A model generated the notes under the pieces. That model had not been told where the DNA came from. It saw only the letters and a list, made by a program, of their open reading frames with translations, and ran no database searches. A DNA stretch of 64,000 nucleotides, taken from Lachnospiraceae bacterium (lineage in GTDB: Bacteria > Bacillota > Clostridia > Lachnospirales > Lachnospiraceae). The translations under genes were made by a program, and so were the position numbers. Below, one piece after another: positions 18,218 through 27,699 of the stretch. The DNA is taken from the NCBI GenBank assembly GCA_016280395.1, contig JAEEGQ010000151.1, forward strand, positions 1-64,000. Reading direction: 5' to 3'. Within the stretch, counting starts at the first letter, position 1, and each line of letters starts with the position of its first letter.

Positions 18218-18246
18218 ATTATGAGCAGGGAATGGATTTTTTGCGA
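18218..18246 (-). promoter_or_regulatory. replicon-family promoter P2
   Basis: Minus strand: TCGCAA (a one-base variant of TTGCAA), a 17-bp spacer ending in TCCCTGCT, then CATAAT. It lies between the ClpX-like gene and the 18173 operon it drives. Confidence 0.72.
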
Positions 18247-18264
18247 AAAATCTTTAAAAAAAAT

Positions 18265-19527
18265 TTATATATCCGCTATTTCGATCGAGAAGTTGCCGTA
18301 GTCACCGGAGGCTATCACCGCCCGTATCTCTTCCGCGATGTCCTTCGGTGCCTTTACGATAGTCCCGGGCGCTCCGTCGTCAAAGAGCGTCATATAGAAC
18401 GAAAGGTTATTTCCCGCAAATGAGTTTGAGATGAACTGAGCGTCCGCGAGCAGATCCTCAAGGACTGTGCGCAGTCCTCTTGCTCCCCTCTTCTTCTCCT
18501 TCGCTTTCTGGGCGATATAACCGATAAGCTCTTTCGTGACGTTAAGCGTTGCCCCGTCCGCCGCGAACAGCTTCCGAAACTGCGAGAAGATCGCGTCCTT
18601 AGGCTCGATGAGGATCTTCTCGAACTCCTCTTTCGAAAGACTCCTGATATGCGAAAGGATCGGGATACGCCCGATGAACTCGGGTATCATTCCGAACGCC
18701 TCAAGGTCTGTCTCTTTCACATTCGCGTATATCTCATCCTCATCCATCTCGAATACGCTAACGCCTTCCGATGTAAGCCTGTTCTTTACGATGTCCTGGA
18801 TGTCCGGGAAGGCACCGCTGAACACGAAGAGGATGTTGCTGGTATCGATAGATACAATATTGCTCTGGTCGGTGGAACCGGAGCCGTTGATATTAACGTT
18901 CATCACGGTCCCCTCGATCATGGTGAGGAGCCCCTGCTGTACGGATTCTCCACCGATATCCCTTCCGCCCGAGCCGCCTTTCTTTCTTATCTTATCGACC
19001 TCATCGATCATGACGATACCATGCTCTGCCTTTGTGATGTGGTATGCAGCCTGCGTCTGGAGGGACGACTTGCGCTCTGTATTCGCCTTTTTCATGTTCG
19101 AGGCGTTAAATATGAGCGATCTTAAGCAGTCCTCTACGTTTCCTCCTACATAGCCTGCTGCCGTCATGCTGTTTGCCGAGACGCTCGCGAATGGCACATC
19201 GAGGATCTTTGCCAGCGAGCTTACCAGATGAGTCTTGCCGCATCCGGTAGGACCGACAAGCATCACATTCGACTTCTTCACGGTCGGATCCTTCATCGCG
19301 ATCCTCTTCAGGTGATTTGCCGCAGCAACACAAAGTGCCTTTTTCGCCTCATGCTGTCCTACCACGTACTTATTAAGCTCCGTATATATATCAAGCGCGG
19401 TAGTCGGCGTTTCTTCTTCCGTCTGAGGCGCTAGCGAGATCTTCGAATTATCCCGTGTTACGGAAGGCACGTCCTTATTCGAGATTACGCCGTTACGGTT
19501 TGCGCATTTGCTAGTGTCAAGAGCCAT
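18265..19527 (-). CDS. ClpX-like AAA+ unfoldase lacking the zinc domain and IGF loop
   Basis: A 420-residue AAA+ protein of the ClpX/HslU type. Walker A is GPTGCGKTH near residue 96, the pore loop reads AGYVGG, Walker B is GIVMIDEVDKI, and the ClpX signature GMIPEFIGRIP is present, with a GARGLR sensor-2. Two ClpX features are missing: the N-terminal C4 zinc domain (the first 50 residues are low-complexity with one Cys) and the IGF tripeptide that docks ClpP (DIVKNRLTSEGVSVFEMDE stands there). It is therefore likely a ClpP-independent remodeller, for example of a plasmid initiator or a secretion substrate. GGAGGTAAATC precedes the start. Chromosomal ClpX is normally present as well, so this is a specialised copy. 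Confidence 0.82.
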   Translation of the reverse strand: MALDTSKCANRNGVISNKDVPSVTRDNSKISLAPQTEEETPTTALDIYTELNKYVVGQHEAKKALCVAAANHLKRIAMKDPTVKKSNVMLVGPTGCGKTHLVSSLAKILDVPFASVSANSMTAAGYVGGNVEDCLRSLIFNASNMKKANTERKSSLQTQAAYHITKAEHGIVMIDEVDKIRKKGGSGGRDIGGESVQQGLLTMIEGTVMNVNINGSGSTDQSNIVSIDTSNILFVFSGAFPDIQDIVKNRLTSEGVSVFEMDEDEIYANVKETDLEAFGMIPEFIGRIPILSHIRSLSKEEFEKILIEPKDAIFSQFRKLFAADGATLNVTKELIGYIAQKAKEKKRGARGLRTVLEDLLADAQFISNSFAGNNLSFYMTLFDDGAPGTIVKAPKDIAEEIRAVIASGDYGNFSIEIADI

Positions 19528-19587
19528 TACTGATTTACCTCCTTCTTTGAATAGTCAGGGGCATTTATCGCCCCCTCTATTCTAAAA

Positions 19588-19622
19588 ATATCTCTTCTGT
19601 TACAAAAATCCATTACCTACAG
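19588..19622 (-). promoter_or_regulatory. possible promoter for the clpX-like gene
   Basis: On the minus strand TTTTTG or TTGTAA is followed about 15-18 bp later by TAGAAT, upstream of a short GGGGC/GCCCC stem and the ribosome site. The match is weak, and no TTGCAA-family promoter is present here. Confidence 0.25.
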
Positions 19623-19633
19623 GTCTAATTTCA

Positions 19634-19674
19634 GAATAAAAAGAAGTGGGAACCCGCAATGCAGGCTCCCACTT
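19634..19674 (-). terminator. rho-independent terminator after the NlpC/P60 gene
   Basis: Minus-strand hairpin AAGTGGGA...TCCCACTT followed by CTTTTTATT. It begins 7 bp after the stop of the NlpC/P60 gene and closes the T4SS transcript. Confidence 0.85.
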
Positions 19675-19680
19675 ACCATA

Positions 19681-21600
19681 CTACTCATAAGGTCTTGCAA
19701 CCCCTACGACCTTATCAATCCCCCACATCTCACGACATACTACGCACCCAACGGATGAGGATGCATCAACTATTATGCCATTACCTATATACACGCCTAC
19801 ATGATAAACGTGCTTATATCTTGAGTACGAAACATGTTTGGTGTTCTTTGTCTCCCAGAATATAAGATCTCCGGGGATCATCTCAGCCTCGTTGTAATAA
19901 GTCCACTTTGTCTTCCTCGTCTGGTCACTCCATTTACACTGCGAAGCCGCCACATCCGAACCGTCCCACGCAATGTTTATCCCAACCGATTTATACAGGA
20001 AGTGAGTGAGCGAAGAGCAGTCAAAGAACCCCTCTTTATTTCGCAGGTCATTCGAGTATATCTTTCCGACCTGGTCAAGCGCCAGGAGCGATACCCTCGT
20101 ACCTATATCATCGCCAACAAGCCATGTAATGGTCTCCCGATCGACAAGGTAGCCTCCGCCTTCTCGTCCCTTAATGCTGCCCATCGCGAAAGCCCAGCGC
20201 CTGAGCGCATAAGCAGACTCAGGCATTTCCTTCAATGCGTCCTGCATGAGGGCAAGTTCCGTGTTGGGAAAATCATAAGCCGAAACGATCTCAAGGAAGA
20301 TAGAACCCACGCTCCTGGAGTTCAGCTTCTGCTCATAGAACCCAAACTCATTTACGCCGCCTTCGCGGTCTCCAAAGGAAAGGTTTTCACTCCATGCATA
20401 GATATTCCTAAAGAGCACAAAAGGCTCTATCCATTCCTCCTTCAGAAGATCAGGCTCATCCTCGCGCCTGTTCTCTGAGTAATCCATCTCGATCTTGTCA
20501 AAGAGCTTGACCATGACATCAGCGCCGGTCACAGCATCTTTATATGAGGAATACAAATCTCCTTCTTCCAAAGAAAGTGTCCGTTTATTTGCGTCCCACT
20601 TATCGCCCCAACCCGATGACCAGTAGTCGATCATCAGCTCGTAGCCATAACCCCGTATCAGCTGATCACATATCTGTTCTGCGACATCTGCGGAGATCTG
20701 TGTCTCATCCCCTCCGGGATTCTCATCATGGAAGTACTCGACCATAAACGAGAGGATATACGCCACCTGCCATTCAGGGTGATACGAATTTATATACTCC
20801 CTTATTTTCTCACCATTGAAAGAAACGCTTGTCGTTATATCCCTTTCTTCCACAGAGCTGTTCGCCTTATACCACGCCTCGACCTCTTTTTCAACCTCTG
20901 CGAGCTCTTCCGCTGTCAGCGAGAAGTCAGGCGGTTCAGGTGTTGGCTGCATGGTAGGTGCCGGCGTCGGTGTGCCACTCGGCGCCAAAGTCGGCGCGGG
21001 CGAGGGTGTCAAAACAGGTGGTATCGGAGCAGGCGCAACGACCGGCTTGGGTCCGGGTGAAGGTTTAGGCCCGGGTGTCTTTGTGGGCGCGGGAGTCGCG
21101 CTGCCTGTAGGAGCAGGCGTCGGTGTATCAGTAAGGGACGCATACCAGGCAGCCTCCTTGGCAGCTTCCCAATCACTTATCAGCTGATTCCTGTAAGCGG
21201 CAGTCTCTTCATCGCTCGGGTGAATGTCCCACCACTGTTTTCCGGGAGTTTCGATCGTAATGTTCCTGAACGGATCGAACTCACCCTTTGTTGCGTCTGG
21301 AGTTTCTTCTCCCAATGGGAAATAGGTATCCATTACAAGGTCATTTATCGTCACTTCCCCAAGGGACGTCAGTTTTGACTCATGCGTACCTAAGAGCTTT
21401 GATACAGGCGATGAGTTCTTATACTCGTTCACCACCGTCTGCTCAACAACCCTGCTGGTCGTGGTTATAGTCACTCCCTTATCGGAGAAATACCCCGTTA
21501 CATCGTCTTTAATCTCGGCCGCCTTTACAAGGGGCTGCGCAAGATACAAGAACGCGAGGAACAGGGTCGCGATAATGAATATGATGATTGCCTTCTTCAC
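19681..21600 (-). CDS. NlpC/P60 cell-wall hydrolase of the T4SS
   Basis: A 639-residue exported or membrane-anchored protein with an N-terminal hydrophobic helix. A Pro/Thr/Ala-rich linker of about 65 residues lies around 155-230. A helical middle domain may be a lysozyme-like part. The C-terminal NlpC/P60 domain has its catalytic Cys in FFDCSSLTHFL near residue 527 and its His in YHVGVYIGNG near 600. Gram-positive conjugation systems carry such peptidoglycan hydrolases (VirB1 analogues) to open the wall. The GTG start follows AAGGAGAACGA. It lies downstream of the VirB6-like gene in the same orientation. A lytic transglycosylase activity in the middle domain is only inferred. Confidence 0.82.
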   Translation of the reverse strand: MKKAIIIFIIATLFLAFLYLAQPLVKAAEIKDDVTGYFSDKGVTITTTSRVVEQTVVNEYKNSSPVSKLLGTHESKLTSLGEVTINDLVMDTYFPLGEETPDATKGEFDPFRNITIETPGKQWWDIHPSDEETAAYRNQLISDWEAAKEAAWYASLTDTPTPAPTGSATPAPTKTPGPKPSPGPKPVVAPAPIPPVLTPSPAPTLAPSGTPTPAPTMQPTPEPPDFSLTAEELAEVEKEVEAWYKANSSVEERDITTSVSFNGEKIREYINSYHPEWQVAYILSFMVEYFHDENPGGDETQISADVAEQICDQLIRGYGYELMIDYWSSGWGDKWDANKRTLSLEEGDLYSSYKDAVTGADVMVKLFDKIEMDYSENRREDEPDLLKEEWIEPFVLFRNIYAWSENLSFGDREGGVNEFGFYEQKLNSRSVGSIFLEIVSAYDFPNTELALMQDALKEMPESAYALRRWAFAMGSIKGREGGGYLVDRETITWLVGDDIGTRVSLLALDQVGKIYSNDLRNKEGFFDCSSLTHFLYKSVGINIAWDGSDVAASQCKWSDQTRKTKWTYYNEAEMIPGDLIFWETKNTKHVSYSRYKHVYHVGVYIGNGIIVDASSSVGCVVCREMWGIDKVVGVARPYE

Positions 21601-21616
21601 TCGTTCTCCTTACACC

Positions 21617-21640
21617 GGCAGCCAACGTTTATTGGCTGCC
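21617..21640 (-). other. intercistronic stem-loop between virB6-like and NlpC/P60 genes
   Basis: GGCAGCCAA and TTGGCTGCC form a perfect 9-bp stem with a 6-nt loop, 16 nt before the start of the NlpC/P60 gene and with no U-tract. It is probably an RNA processing, stability or translation-control hairpin rather than a terminator. Confidence 0.45.
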
Positions 21641-21697
21641 AGCTCTTATCATCTTAAACCGACCAAATACATTTGCCTTGTGCTTTGCTCCAACTCA

Positions 21698-24600
21698 CTA
21701 TACTATACGGTGTGGCTTGTCACCATCACCACCATCATGATTATCGTGAATCTCACTAGTTTTACTATCGAGCTTATCGTTCGACTCATTCGGATCCTTA
21801 TGCCCAGTGTCCACGTAGGTATTTCCTGCCCCGCCACCATCATCAGGCTGACTTCCAGCTGATGAATTATCATTAATCTTAGCTATATCGGGCTCTTTAA
21901 ATCTACTCAAAACACGCCCTGCTTCAACCGCATCAGAGGCATCCGAATCAAACGCTGAATATCTCTTCGGTATAAAACTACTGTTATAAGTAACTGATCT
22001 CTTCGCCGAGCTATAAGCATGCTGATACGCTGTAGATTTCTCTCCATCATTCCGCATCGCAGAAAGCAAAAGCATACCCATGCGGTTACTGTTCGTATGG
22101 TCATCGAGATTTCTCACTGCCTGTTGCTGATCCGTTGAGAACATGCTGTCCTGCCATGTCTTCATATTGCTTTGGCTGTAGTATCCATAGCTGACCGGAT
22201 CGTTAGAAAAGTCAACCACAGCATCAGTGTGTTCTTTTCTATAAGCGTCTAGGTTCGTCCTATACGCATTTACGAATGCAGAATTCAAGAGGGCCTTTTC
22301 CTGTTTTTCGTCCAATACACCTTTTCCGGTAAATGGATTCCTGCTCGCCCTGTTAATTATTGAATTCTGATAACGAAGCTCTTTAAGCTGTTCCTCTGGA
22401 GTACTGCATGCCTCCCATCTGGTCTCTTGCGCAGCAACGTAATCAGGATTATCAAGCGCCCTTATATCCGCGTCTGCATCTCCTGTATACATAACATACC
22501 CAAGATTATTGTCTGTTGCCAAAAACTCAGCCTGTTCCTTCGTCGCAGCTTTAGCCTGCTCACGGCTTGATAATTTTTCGTCATACCAAGAAGCACTAGA
22601 AGCAAAACCAGTTACTACCGCATCACCTAAAGCACCTCCAGCTTCTCCTCCCAAAGAAGCTCCCATGCCTGCGCCCATCATCATACCCGTAGGTCCAAAC
22701 ATCATTCCGGCAGCCGCCCCGGTCGCACCTACATAGGCCCCTCCTGCAATAGTTCCGGCTGTTTTAAGTACCGTTCTGGCAACACCCACAGCCGCACGTT
22801 TCTTATACATTTGGGCCATTTGCTCATTGCTGAGAGCGCCTTTAAACTGTGTATCAAAGTTGCTGAGCGTCGCAGCCTTCGCTAGTACCGCCTGTCTTGC
22901 CGTTCGTTCAGCAGAGAAGGCAAATCCTCCTGCACCAGCTCCTGCACTCGCGCTAAAAGCCATACTTTGTCTAGGCAGTCCAAGATCAACAGTTTCAGAC
23001 GATGCCATGCCCTGATAGTAATCCATATCGGACTTCTCATCCCTGACACCGAATTCCGCTTTACCCAAACTATTATTTGCGCCAACTTCGTCTCTTGAAC
23101 TCTCTTCGTTTTGCCTTACGCCAACGTCAACTTTGGTTCTCTCTTCATTTTGAGTTGTTTGCGCCGTTTCCATAAGCCTGTTATCTTCTTTTGCAAGCTC
23201 TCCATAGGCCTTTGAAGCTCTGGAATCTGCTATGGCTCCGCCGATGCCCGTAACAGCTCCCGTTACGGCATTCTTTGCAGTTCTGGCAACTCCACCGATA
23301 GCCCTGCCAGCCGCCATCATGGCTCCGATTCCAACCAGCTCCGCCCCCGCTGAGTGGCCAAATCCAAGCATCTGCCTTACCACGCCACGGGTAGGGATTA
23401 TCGCCATGCAAAGGATAATCTGCGCAAGCGTTGCCATTCCATATTTACCTGCTAGATGTGGCACATAAAGAAGGCATGCATCAATTATTGGAATCATTAC
23501 AATTCCGATCATGAATTTAAACCACTCGCCTATTATTTTTTTGTCCGCTAATCCAACAAGAACAAAAACTGGGAACATGCCAAACATTATCATCATACTG
23601 CACGCTGCAGAGATATATGAAAACGCAAAATATACTCCCAGAAGAACCATCCCGAGATACTCAGCCGCCTGAACAAAACGTCCTGTATCAATCGCATCAA
23701 GAAGAGCCTGCCCAGTTATTGACAGTTCATTCCCGAATGTATTCGCTATCGCCTGCAGTATATTGTCCCTTACCCACATTGCACCATCAAGGAGATTTGG
23801 CACAAGGAAAAGAAGCGCAAATGCCCCGAGAAGATAAGCAGCATCTCCTTTTAGCTTTGCCAGCATCCTGGGATCAACAGTAAATGACGCCCGCGTAAGA
23901 TGTATCATCGCATAGATAAACACACCCATTATCAGCATCACCCTGAGCAGAGAAAATATCATTGACCCTACAAGTCCATACGGGTTTTTCTTCTGCAACT
24001 CAAAAGTATAATGATTCACCAATACCGGAAGTGCACTATCTGTAATAACACGTCCATAAACTATGGTATTAAGAGTAATACCATTGCCGGCAAGCAATCC
24101 TGAAACCTGACCTCCTACAGAGGTTACAAATTCCGCAAGTGACTGCTCTATGCTTCCAGGTTCTCCTACCGAGTACGAAAAAACATTCGCCCCAGTAGCT
24201 CCCGCCAACATAGCGGGTAATTCCTTATAGACCTTATCGATCATTGCAACAGTATCATCTGCAATGGCATCGATATTATTCATAACCTCATTAATCCATT
24301 GTTGGTCAAAACTCGAAATTTCGTGCGTATCAATGAATTCTTTTCCGTCTTCTTCCTCAATGAAAAAATACCCTACATACTTAAAAACGCCCAAATCCTC
24401 TTTAGAGTCAAAATATTTCTCGTCGCGACCAAAGAAATAATTATTATTATTAAATGCATTTGTGATTGCGACGGCCCCTGCCTTGACCGCCTCTTTATCC
24501 AGAAAATAATGAATAGATCTTCCATCTGCACCATATTCATCATGAGATAAGTCAGACTCAAGCGCCTCATAAGCCGCGGTTAACACATTAAGACCTTTTT

Positions 24601-25321
24601 GCTTCAAGTTTTCAGCAATAGCCTTTATCATCGCTTCTTTATCATAAGTACGCGGGTCTGTATGAGACACGCCTATTGTCATCTCTACAGGAATATACTC
24701 CTCTAGCCAACCTTTTATATCGTTTATCCGTCTATCTACAAACTTAATTGCTCTCCATATATCTCCAAATGCATCTGTAACTGTCGGAGTAAATGGCATA
24801 AATTTCCTTACCGACATTCCAAATTCTTTATTTATCTTACCTTTAAGACTAACACTACTACCTTGATAATAAATAAAGGGAGAAACGGAATCCCTCGTTT
24901 CATAACCAGTAACGGAAGGGTAAATATATATACCGCCAACACAGACGTCATCCATATCATCGCCCACTTCCAGGTCCTGCACGTATCTGTCCCAGAAGGT
25001 ATAGGCTTTATCAACGTCAAACCGTTTTCTTTTATCTTTGTAGAAAGCTCGCATGATACTGCCTTCTACGCCTTCACCATATTTATAATCATAGCACCAG
25101 ACATAGAAGTCATATATTCTCTCTGCGATCGCCTCAGTTGATGAATAGTGTTCGGTATAATACAGACTTGAGCCGTTTTCTGCACCATCATCCGCATTGT
25201 AGAACCATGACTTACCAAAAACCGAATCCGAGTCAGCAGAAACAGACACCGGCTTATAGACAGTGCCTAAAAGGATCATAGATATAACTATAGATACAAA
25301 CACTCTTTTTATTACTTTCAT
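21698..25321 (-). CDS. VirB6/TrbL-like T4SS membrane channel protein
   Basis: A 1207-residue protein with an N-terminal signal sequence (to about residue 31, ending VSVSADSDS). A roughly 400-residue extracellular domain follows, then six or so membrane helices between about 460 and 710, a Gly/Ala-rich stretch with glycine-zipper-like repeats (about 840-950), and a hydrophilic tail. This layout fits VirB6/TrbL or TrsL-like channel proteins of Gram-positive T4SS. The start at 25321 is supported by AGGAGAAACGGGC; the upstream ATG overlaps the promoter at 25361-25389. It is transcribed from its own promoter, separately from virB4. It ends in a low-complexity Asp/Ser/Gly tail. Confidence 0.75.
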   Translation of the reverse strand: MKVIKRVFVSIVISMILLGTVYKPVSVSADSDSVFGKSWFYNADDGAENGSSLYYTEHYSSTEAIAERIYDFYVWCYDYKYGEGVEGSIMRAFYKDKRKRFDVDKAYTFWDRYVQDLEVGDDMDDVCVGGIYIYPSVTGYETRDSVSPFIYYQGSSVSLKGKINKEFGMSVRKFMPFTPTVTDAFGDIWRAIKFVDRRINDIKGWLEEYIPVEMTIGVSHTDPRTYDKEAMIKAIAENLKQKGLNVLTAAYEALESDLSHDEYGADGRSIHYFLDKEAVKAGAVAITNAFNNNNYFFGRDEKYFDSKEDLGVFKYVGYFFIEEEDGKEFIDTHEISSFDQQWINEVMNNIDAIADDTVAMIDKVYKELPAMLAGATGANVFSYSVGEPGSIEQSLAEFVTSVGGQVSGLLAGNGITLNTIVYGRVITDSALPVLVNHYTFELQKKNPYGLVGSMIFSLLRVMLIMGVFIYAMIHLTRASFTVDPRMLAKLKGDAAYLLGAFALLFLVPNLLDGAMWVRDNILQAIANTFGNELSITGQALLDAIDTGRFVQAAEYLGMVLLGVYFAFSYISAACSMMIMFGMFPVFVLVGLADKKIIGEWFKFMIGIVMIPIIDACLLYVPHLAGKYGMATLAQIILCMAIIPTRGVVRQMLGFGHSAGAELVGIGAMMAAGRAIGGVARTAKNAVTGAVTGIGGAIADSRASKAYGELAKEDNRLMETAQTTQNEERTKVDVGVRQNEESSRDEVGANNSLGKAEFGVRDEKSDMDYYQGMASSETVDLGLPRQSMAFSASAGAGAGGFAFSAERTARQAVLAKAATLSNFDTQFKGALSNEQMAQMYKKRAAVGVARTVLKTAGTIAGGAYVGATGAAAGMMFGPTGMMMGAGMGASLGGEAGGALGDAVVTGFASSASWYDEKLSSREQAKAATKEQAEFLATDNNLGYVMYTGDADADIRALDNPDYVAAQETRWEACSTPEEQLKELRYQNSIINRASRNPFTGKGVLDEKQEKALLNSAFVNAYRTNLDAYRKEHTDAVVDFSNDPVSYGYYSQSNMKTWQDSMFSTDQQQAVRNLDDHTNSNRMGMLLLSAMRNDGEKSTAYQHAYSSAKRSVTYNSSFIPKRYSAFDSDASDAVEAGRVLSRFKEPDIAKINDNSSAGSQPDDGGGAGNTYVDTGHKDPNESNDKLDSKTSEIHDNHDGGDGDKPHRIV

Positions 25322-25360
25322 ATGCCCGTTTCTCCTGACAACTAAAGTTTCATATAATAC

Positions 25361-25389
25361 TTTATAAGCAGGGAAGTCCCCGTTTGCAA
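25361..25389 (-). promoter_or_regulatory. replicon-family promoter P3, upstream of virB6-like
   Basis: Minus strand: TTGCAA, a 17-bp spacer ending in TCCCTGCT, then TATAAA. It lies 40 bp before the chosen start and shows the longer ORF start is wrong. Confidence 0.72.
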
Positions 25390-25455
25390 AAAACTTCATT
25401 CTTTAACGAGTAATGTACATTTTTCGCCGCACCTGTCAAAAAATTTTTTTGGTTT

Positions 25456-27699
25456 TTATGCCATGCTCCTCAAGACACTTACATCTGTTTCGGCAAAAAC
25501 AGCCTCAGTTTCCCTTAGGTAATCGACTTTCATGAAAACGACATTGTCTCCATCGATCATACATACCTCACCCTTATGACTCTTATCATTCGGGTCATTG
25601 GAATCCTCGCCGAGTTTAAGCACTCGGCTGACCGCCGCGTTCGTAAGAACAGTCTGGCTTGATATAAGTTCTCTTGCAGCGGGTGCCTGCTTAAACATAA
25701 AGTGCATTGCCACATCGTCGAGAATATCCTTTGTCTCCCCGTACTTATGATAATCGGAATAGTTCTGGGTGATTATCCACATGGAAACGTTATTCTTTCT
25801 GGCTGTCCTCACCTGGTCGGAAAGGAACTTTCTCGATTCATAAACATCGAACATTCTATGCGCCTCGTCACATATAACCACTAGACGATTGAACGATTCG
25901 TTTCCGCGCTTGATGTTTCCGATAGAATTCTTCTTGATAAAGTGCTCTTCAAGGAAGGACATTGCAACCTGCTGCCCCAATACCTTATCCTTATCCGGCA
26001 GGTCGCTGATATCGATATTTACGAAAGGTATATCCTTGCTGATGGCGATCGTCGACTGTCCGTCGAAATAACCTCTGGTTCCTCTTACACGAATAATCGA
26101 CCTGCCGCTGAACTCCTGATTGTCATAGTCCTCGCGTGTAGCACGCTCGAGAGTTTCCTCATCATAATAGAGTTCATCAACAAGATCCGCGAAAACACCC
26201 TTGAGGATATGGTATGCGACAGCATCAAGGGGCTCTTTGTTTTTTCTCTGTGCCCTGAGTATCCAAAGGAATGCATCGGACATGGTAGGCAGTTCCTTGC
26301 GCTTCCTTCCGGATCCAACCACACCGTCGACAAATCCGGTGTCATCCGCATAAAGGGTATCCGCTTCTCCGTCCTCGATCCCGCGGTCATGATAAACACC
26401 CATCACACATGCTTTGACTATCTGCTCGATGGAGTTTGCCGTCAATGCATCCGGAGGAGTTTTGCGGTACTGGATTATATACTGAATGATGTAGTAAATC
26501 TCTGTTGCCTTATCCGCAATCCTCAGTGCGCGATAATAACGCTGGAGTGCACGGTCATACTCAAGCTGCTCATCAATCTCAAAGATGTTCAGTCTGTTTG
26601 GGGAATTGCTCCTAAGCTCATAGTTTACTCCGCCGACCGCATCACAGACGCCGGAGTATTCTCCGCGCCCATTACTCCTATCGGTATCGATGCAGGCAAA
26701 GCGGTAGCCAAACGGCGCGAGCCTTGCCACATAAACCTTGCACATAAGGGATTTACCACTTCCGGGCATTCCCTCAACAGCGATGGAATAACCGTGATGT
26801 GTGGGAGAATAGAAATCAACATTGATGATCTCGCCCGTATCGATATTGTGGCCCGCCATAATGCCGCTGTTGTGAGAAAAGTGCGAGTTCGTATGATTAT
26901 AGATCGTGGCAGCCGCCCCTTCATCCATGATGTGCCACTTGATAGGGAGCCTGTTGAACAGGGATCCGCTCTGCTTCTCCGATGCCATTGTGTTATAAGG
27001 CGCATTTGCCTGATAAGCAAGATCCTGCCAGCCAAAGCATGAGCAAAGCTCTATTCCGGTCTTTCTCGCTAAAGCTACAAACTCCTTGGTCTTGAAATTA
27101 AGGTTATCAAGGGAGTCCGCAGTAAGTGTGAACAGGAAAGCCATCTCAAAGAACGCTTCCTGCCCACTCCTGAGGTCCTCGAGCCACTTAAGGTGTGTCT
27201 GTAAGGTCTTCTGCATCTCTGCGACTCTTGATGTATCGATCCTCTTCTGTGCGTCGATTATCTCTGCCTCATCCTTCTTGATATTCTTGTTGATGGCTTC
27301 CGTTGCCTTACCTATATCGAGAGGTACAATGGGAACTGAAGCAATCAGGTCCCTATACTGGAAAACACCCCTGAACGTAGTGGCAAAAATAACATTAAGG
27401 GGAAGCTGTTCGATATAAAAACTTCGGGCATAGACATTAACACCCATGTCATTGATGTACAGATACTCCGGATTGGAGGTATCATATGCGTCCGCAGCAA
27501 GGCGCTCTTTTTCAGTATCCCTTGAGAAGATCGTACGCTCGAGCTTCTCATGACCGCCTTCATCAACAATGGCTTCGGACGAGCCTGCCTTATTGGAAGA
27601 GGAACCGTCTTTATTCTTCCTTGCATTATTTGTCGAGATAACGATGAAGGCAACAACAGCTGCCACTATCACAAGAAAAACTATGATCTCAAATCCCAT
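25456..27699 (-). CDS. virB4: VirB4/TraC-type conjugation ATPase
   Basis: A 747-residue ATPase with an N-terminal membrane helix. Walker A is GMPGSGKSLM near residue 311 and Walker B is LVVICDEAHRMFD near 610. Downstream lies a VSMWIITQNYSDY motif, the conserved glutamine region of VirB4 proteins. These enzymes energise channel and pilus assembly in T4SS. Its start overlaps the stop of the previous gene (TAATG), so it is translationally coupled. The N-terminal VirB4 domain seems to be split off into that upstream protein. The C-terminal ATPase core is intact. Confidence 0.88.
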   Translation of the reverse strand: MGFEIIVFLVIVAAVVAFIVISTNNARKNKDGSSSNKAGSSEAIVDEGGHEKLERTIFSRDTEKERLAADAYDTSNPEYLYINDMGVNVYARSFYIEQLPLNVIFATTFRGVFQYRDLIASVPIVPLDIGKATEAINKNIKKDEAEIIDAQKRIDTSRVAEMQKTLQTHLKWLEDLRSGQEAFFEMAFLFTLTADSLDNLNFKTKEFVALARKTGIELCSCFGWQDLAYQANAPYNTMASEKQSGSLFNRLPIKWHIMDEGAAATIYNHTNSHFSHNSGIMAGHNIDTGEIINVDFYSPTHHGYSIAVEGMPGSGKSLMCKVYVARLAPFGYRFACIDTDRSNGRGEYSGVCDAVGGVNYELRSNSPNRLNIFEIDEQLEYDRALQRYYRALRIADKATEIYYIIQYIIQYRKTPPDALTANSIEQIVKACVMGVYHDRGIEDGEADTLYADDTGFVDGVVGSGRKRKELPTMSDAFLWILRAQRKNKEPLDAVAYHILKGVFADLVDELYYDEETLERATREDYDNQEFSGRSIIRVRGTRGYFDGQSTIAISKDIPFVNIDISDLPDKDKVLGQQVAMSFLEEHFIKKNSIGNIKRGNESFNRLVVICDEAHRMFDVYESRKFLSDQVRTARKNNVSMWIITQNYSDYHKYGETKDILDDVAMHFMFKQAPAARELISSQTVLTNAAVSRVLKLGEDSNDPNDKSHKGEVCMIDGDNVVFMKVDYLRETEAVFAETDVSVLRSMA

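Noticed and set aside
25942..27042. 366-codon plus-strand open frame
   Set aside because: It lies fully antisense to virB4, whose Walker motifs are clear. No upstream ribosome site or promoter was seen.
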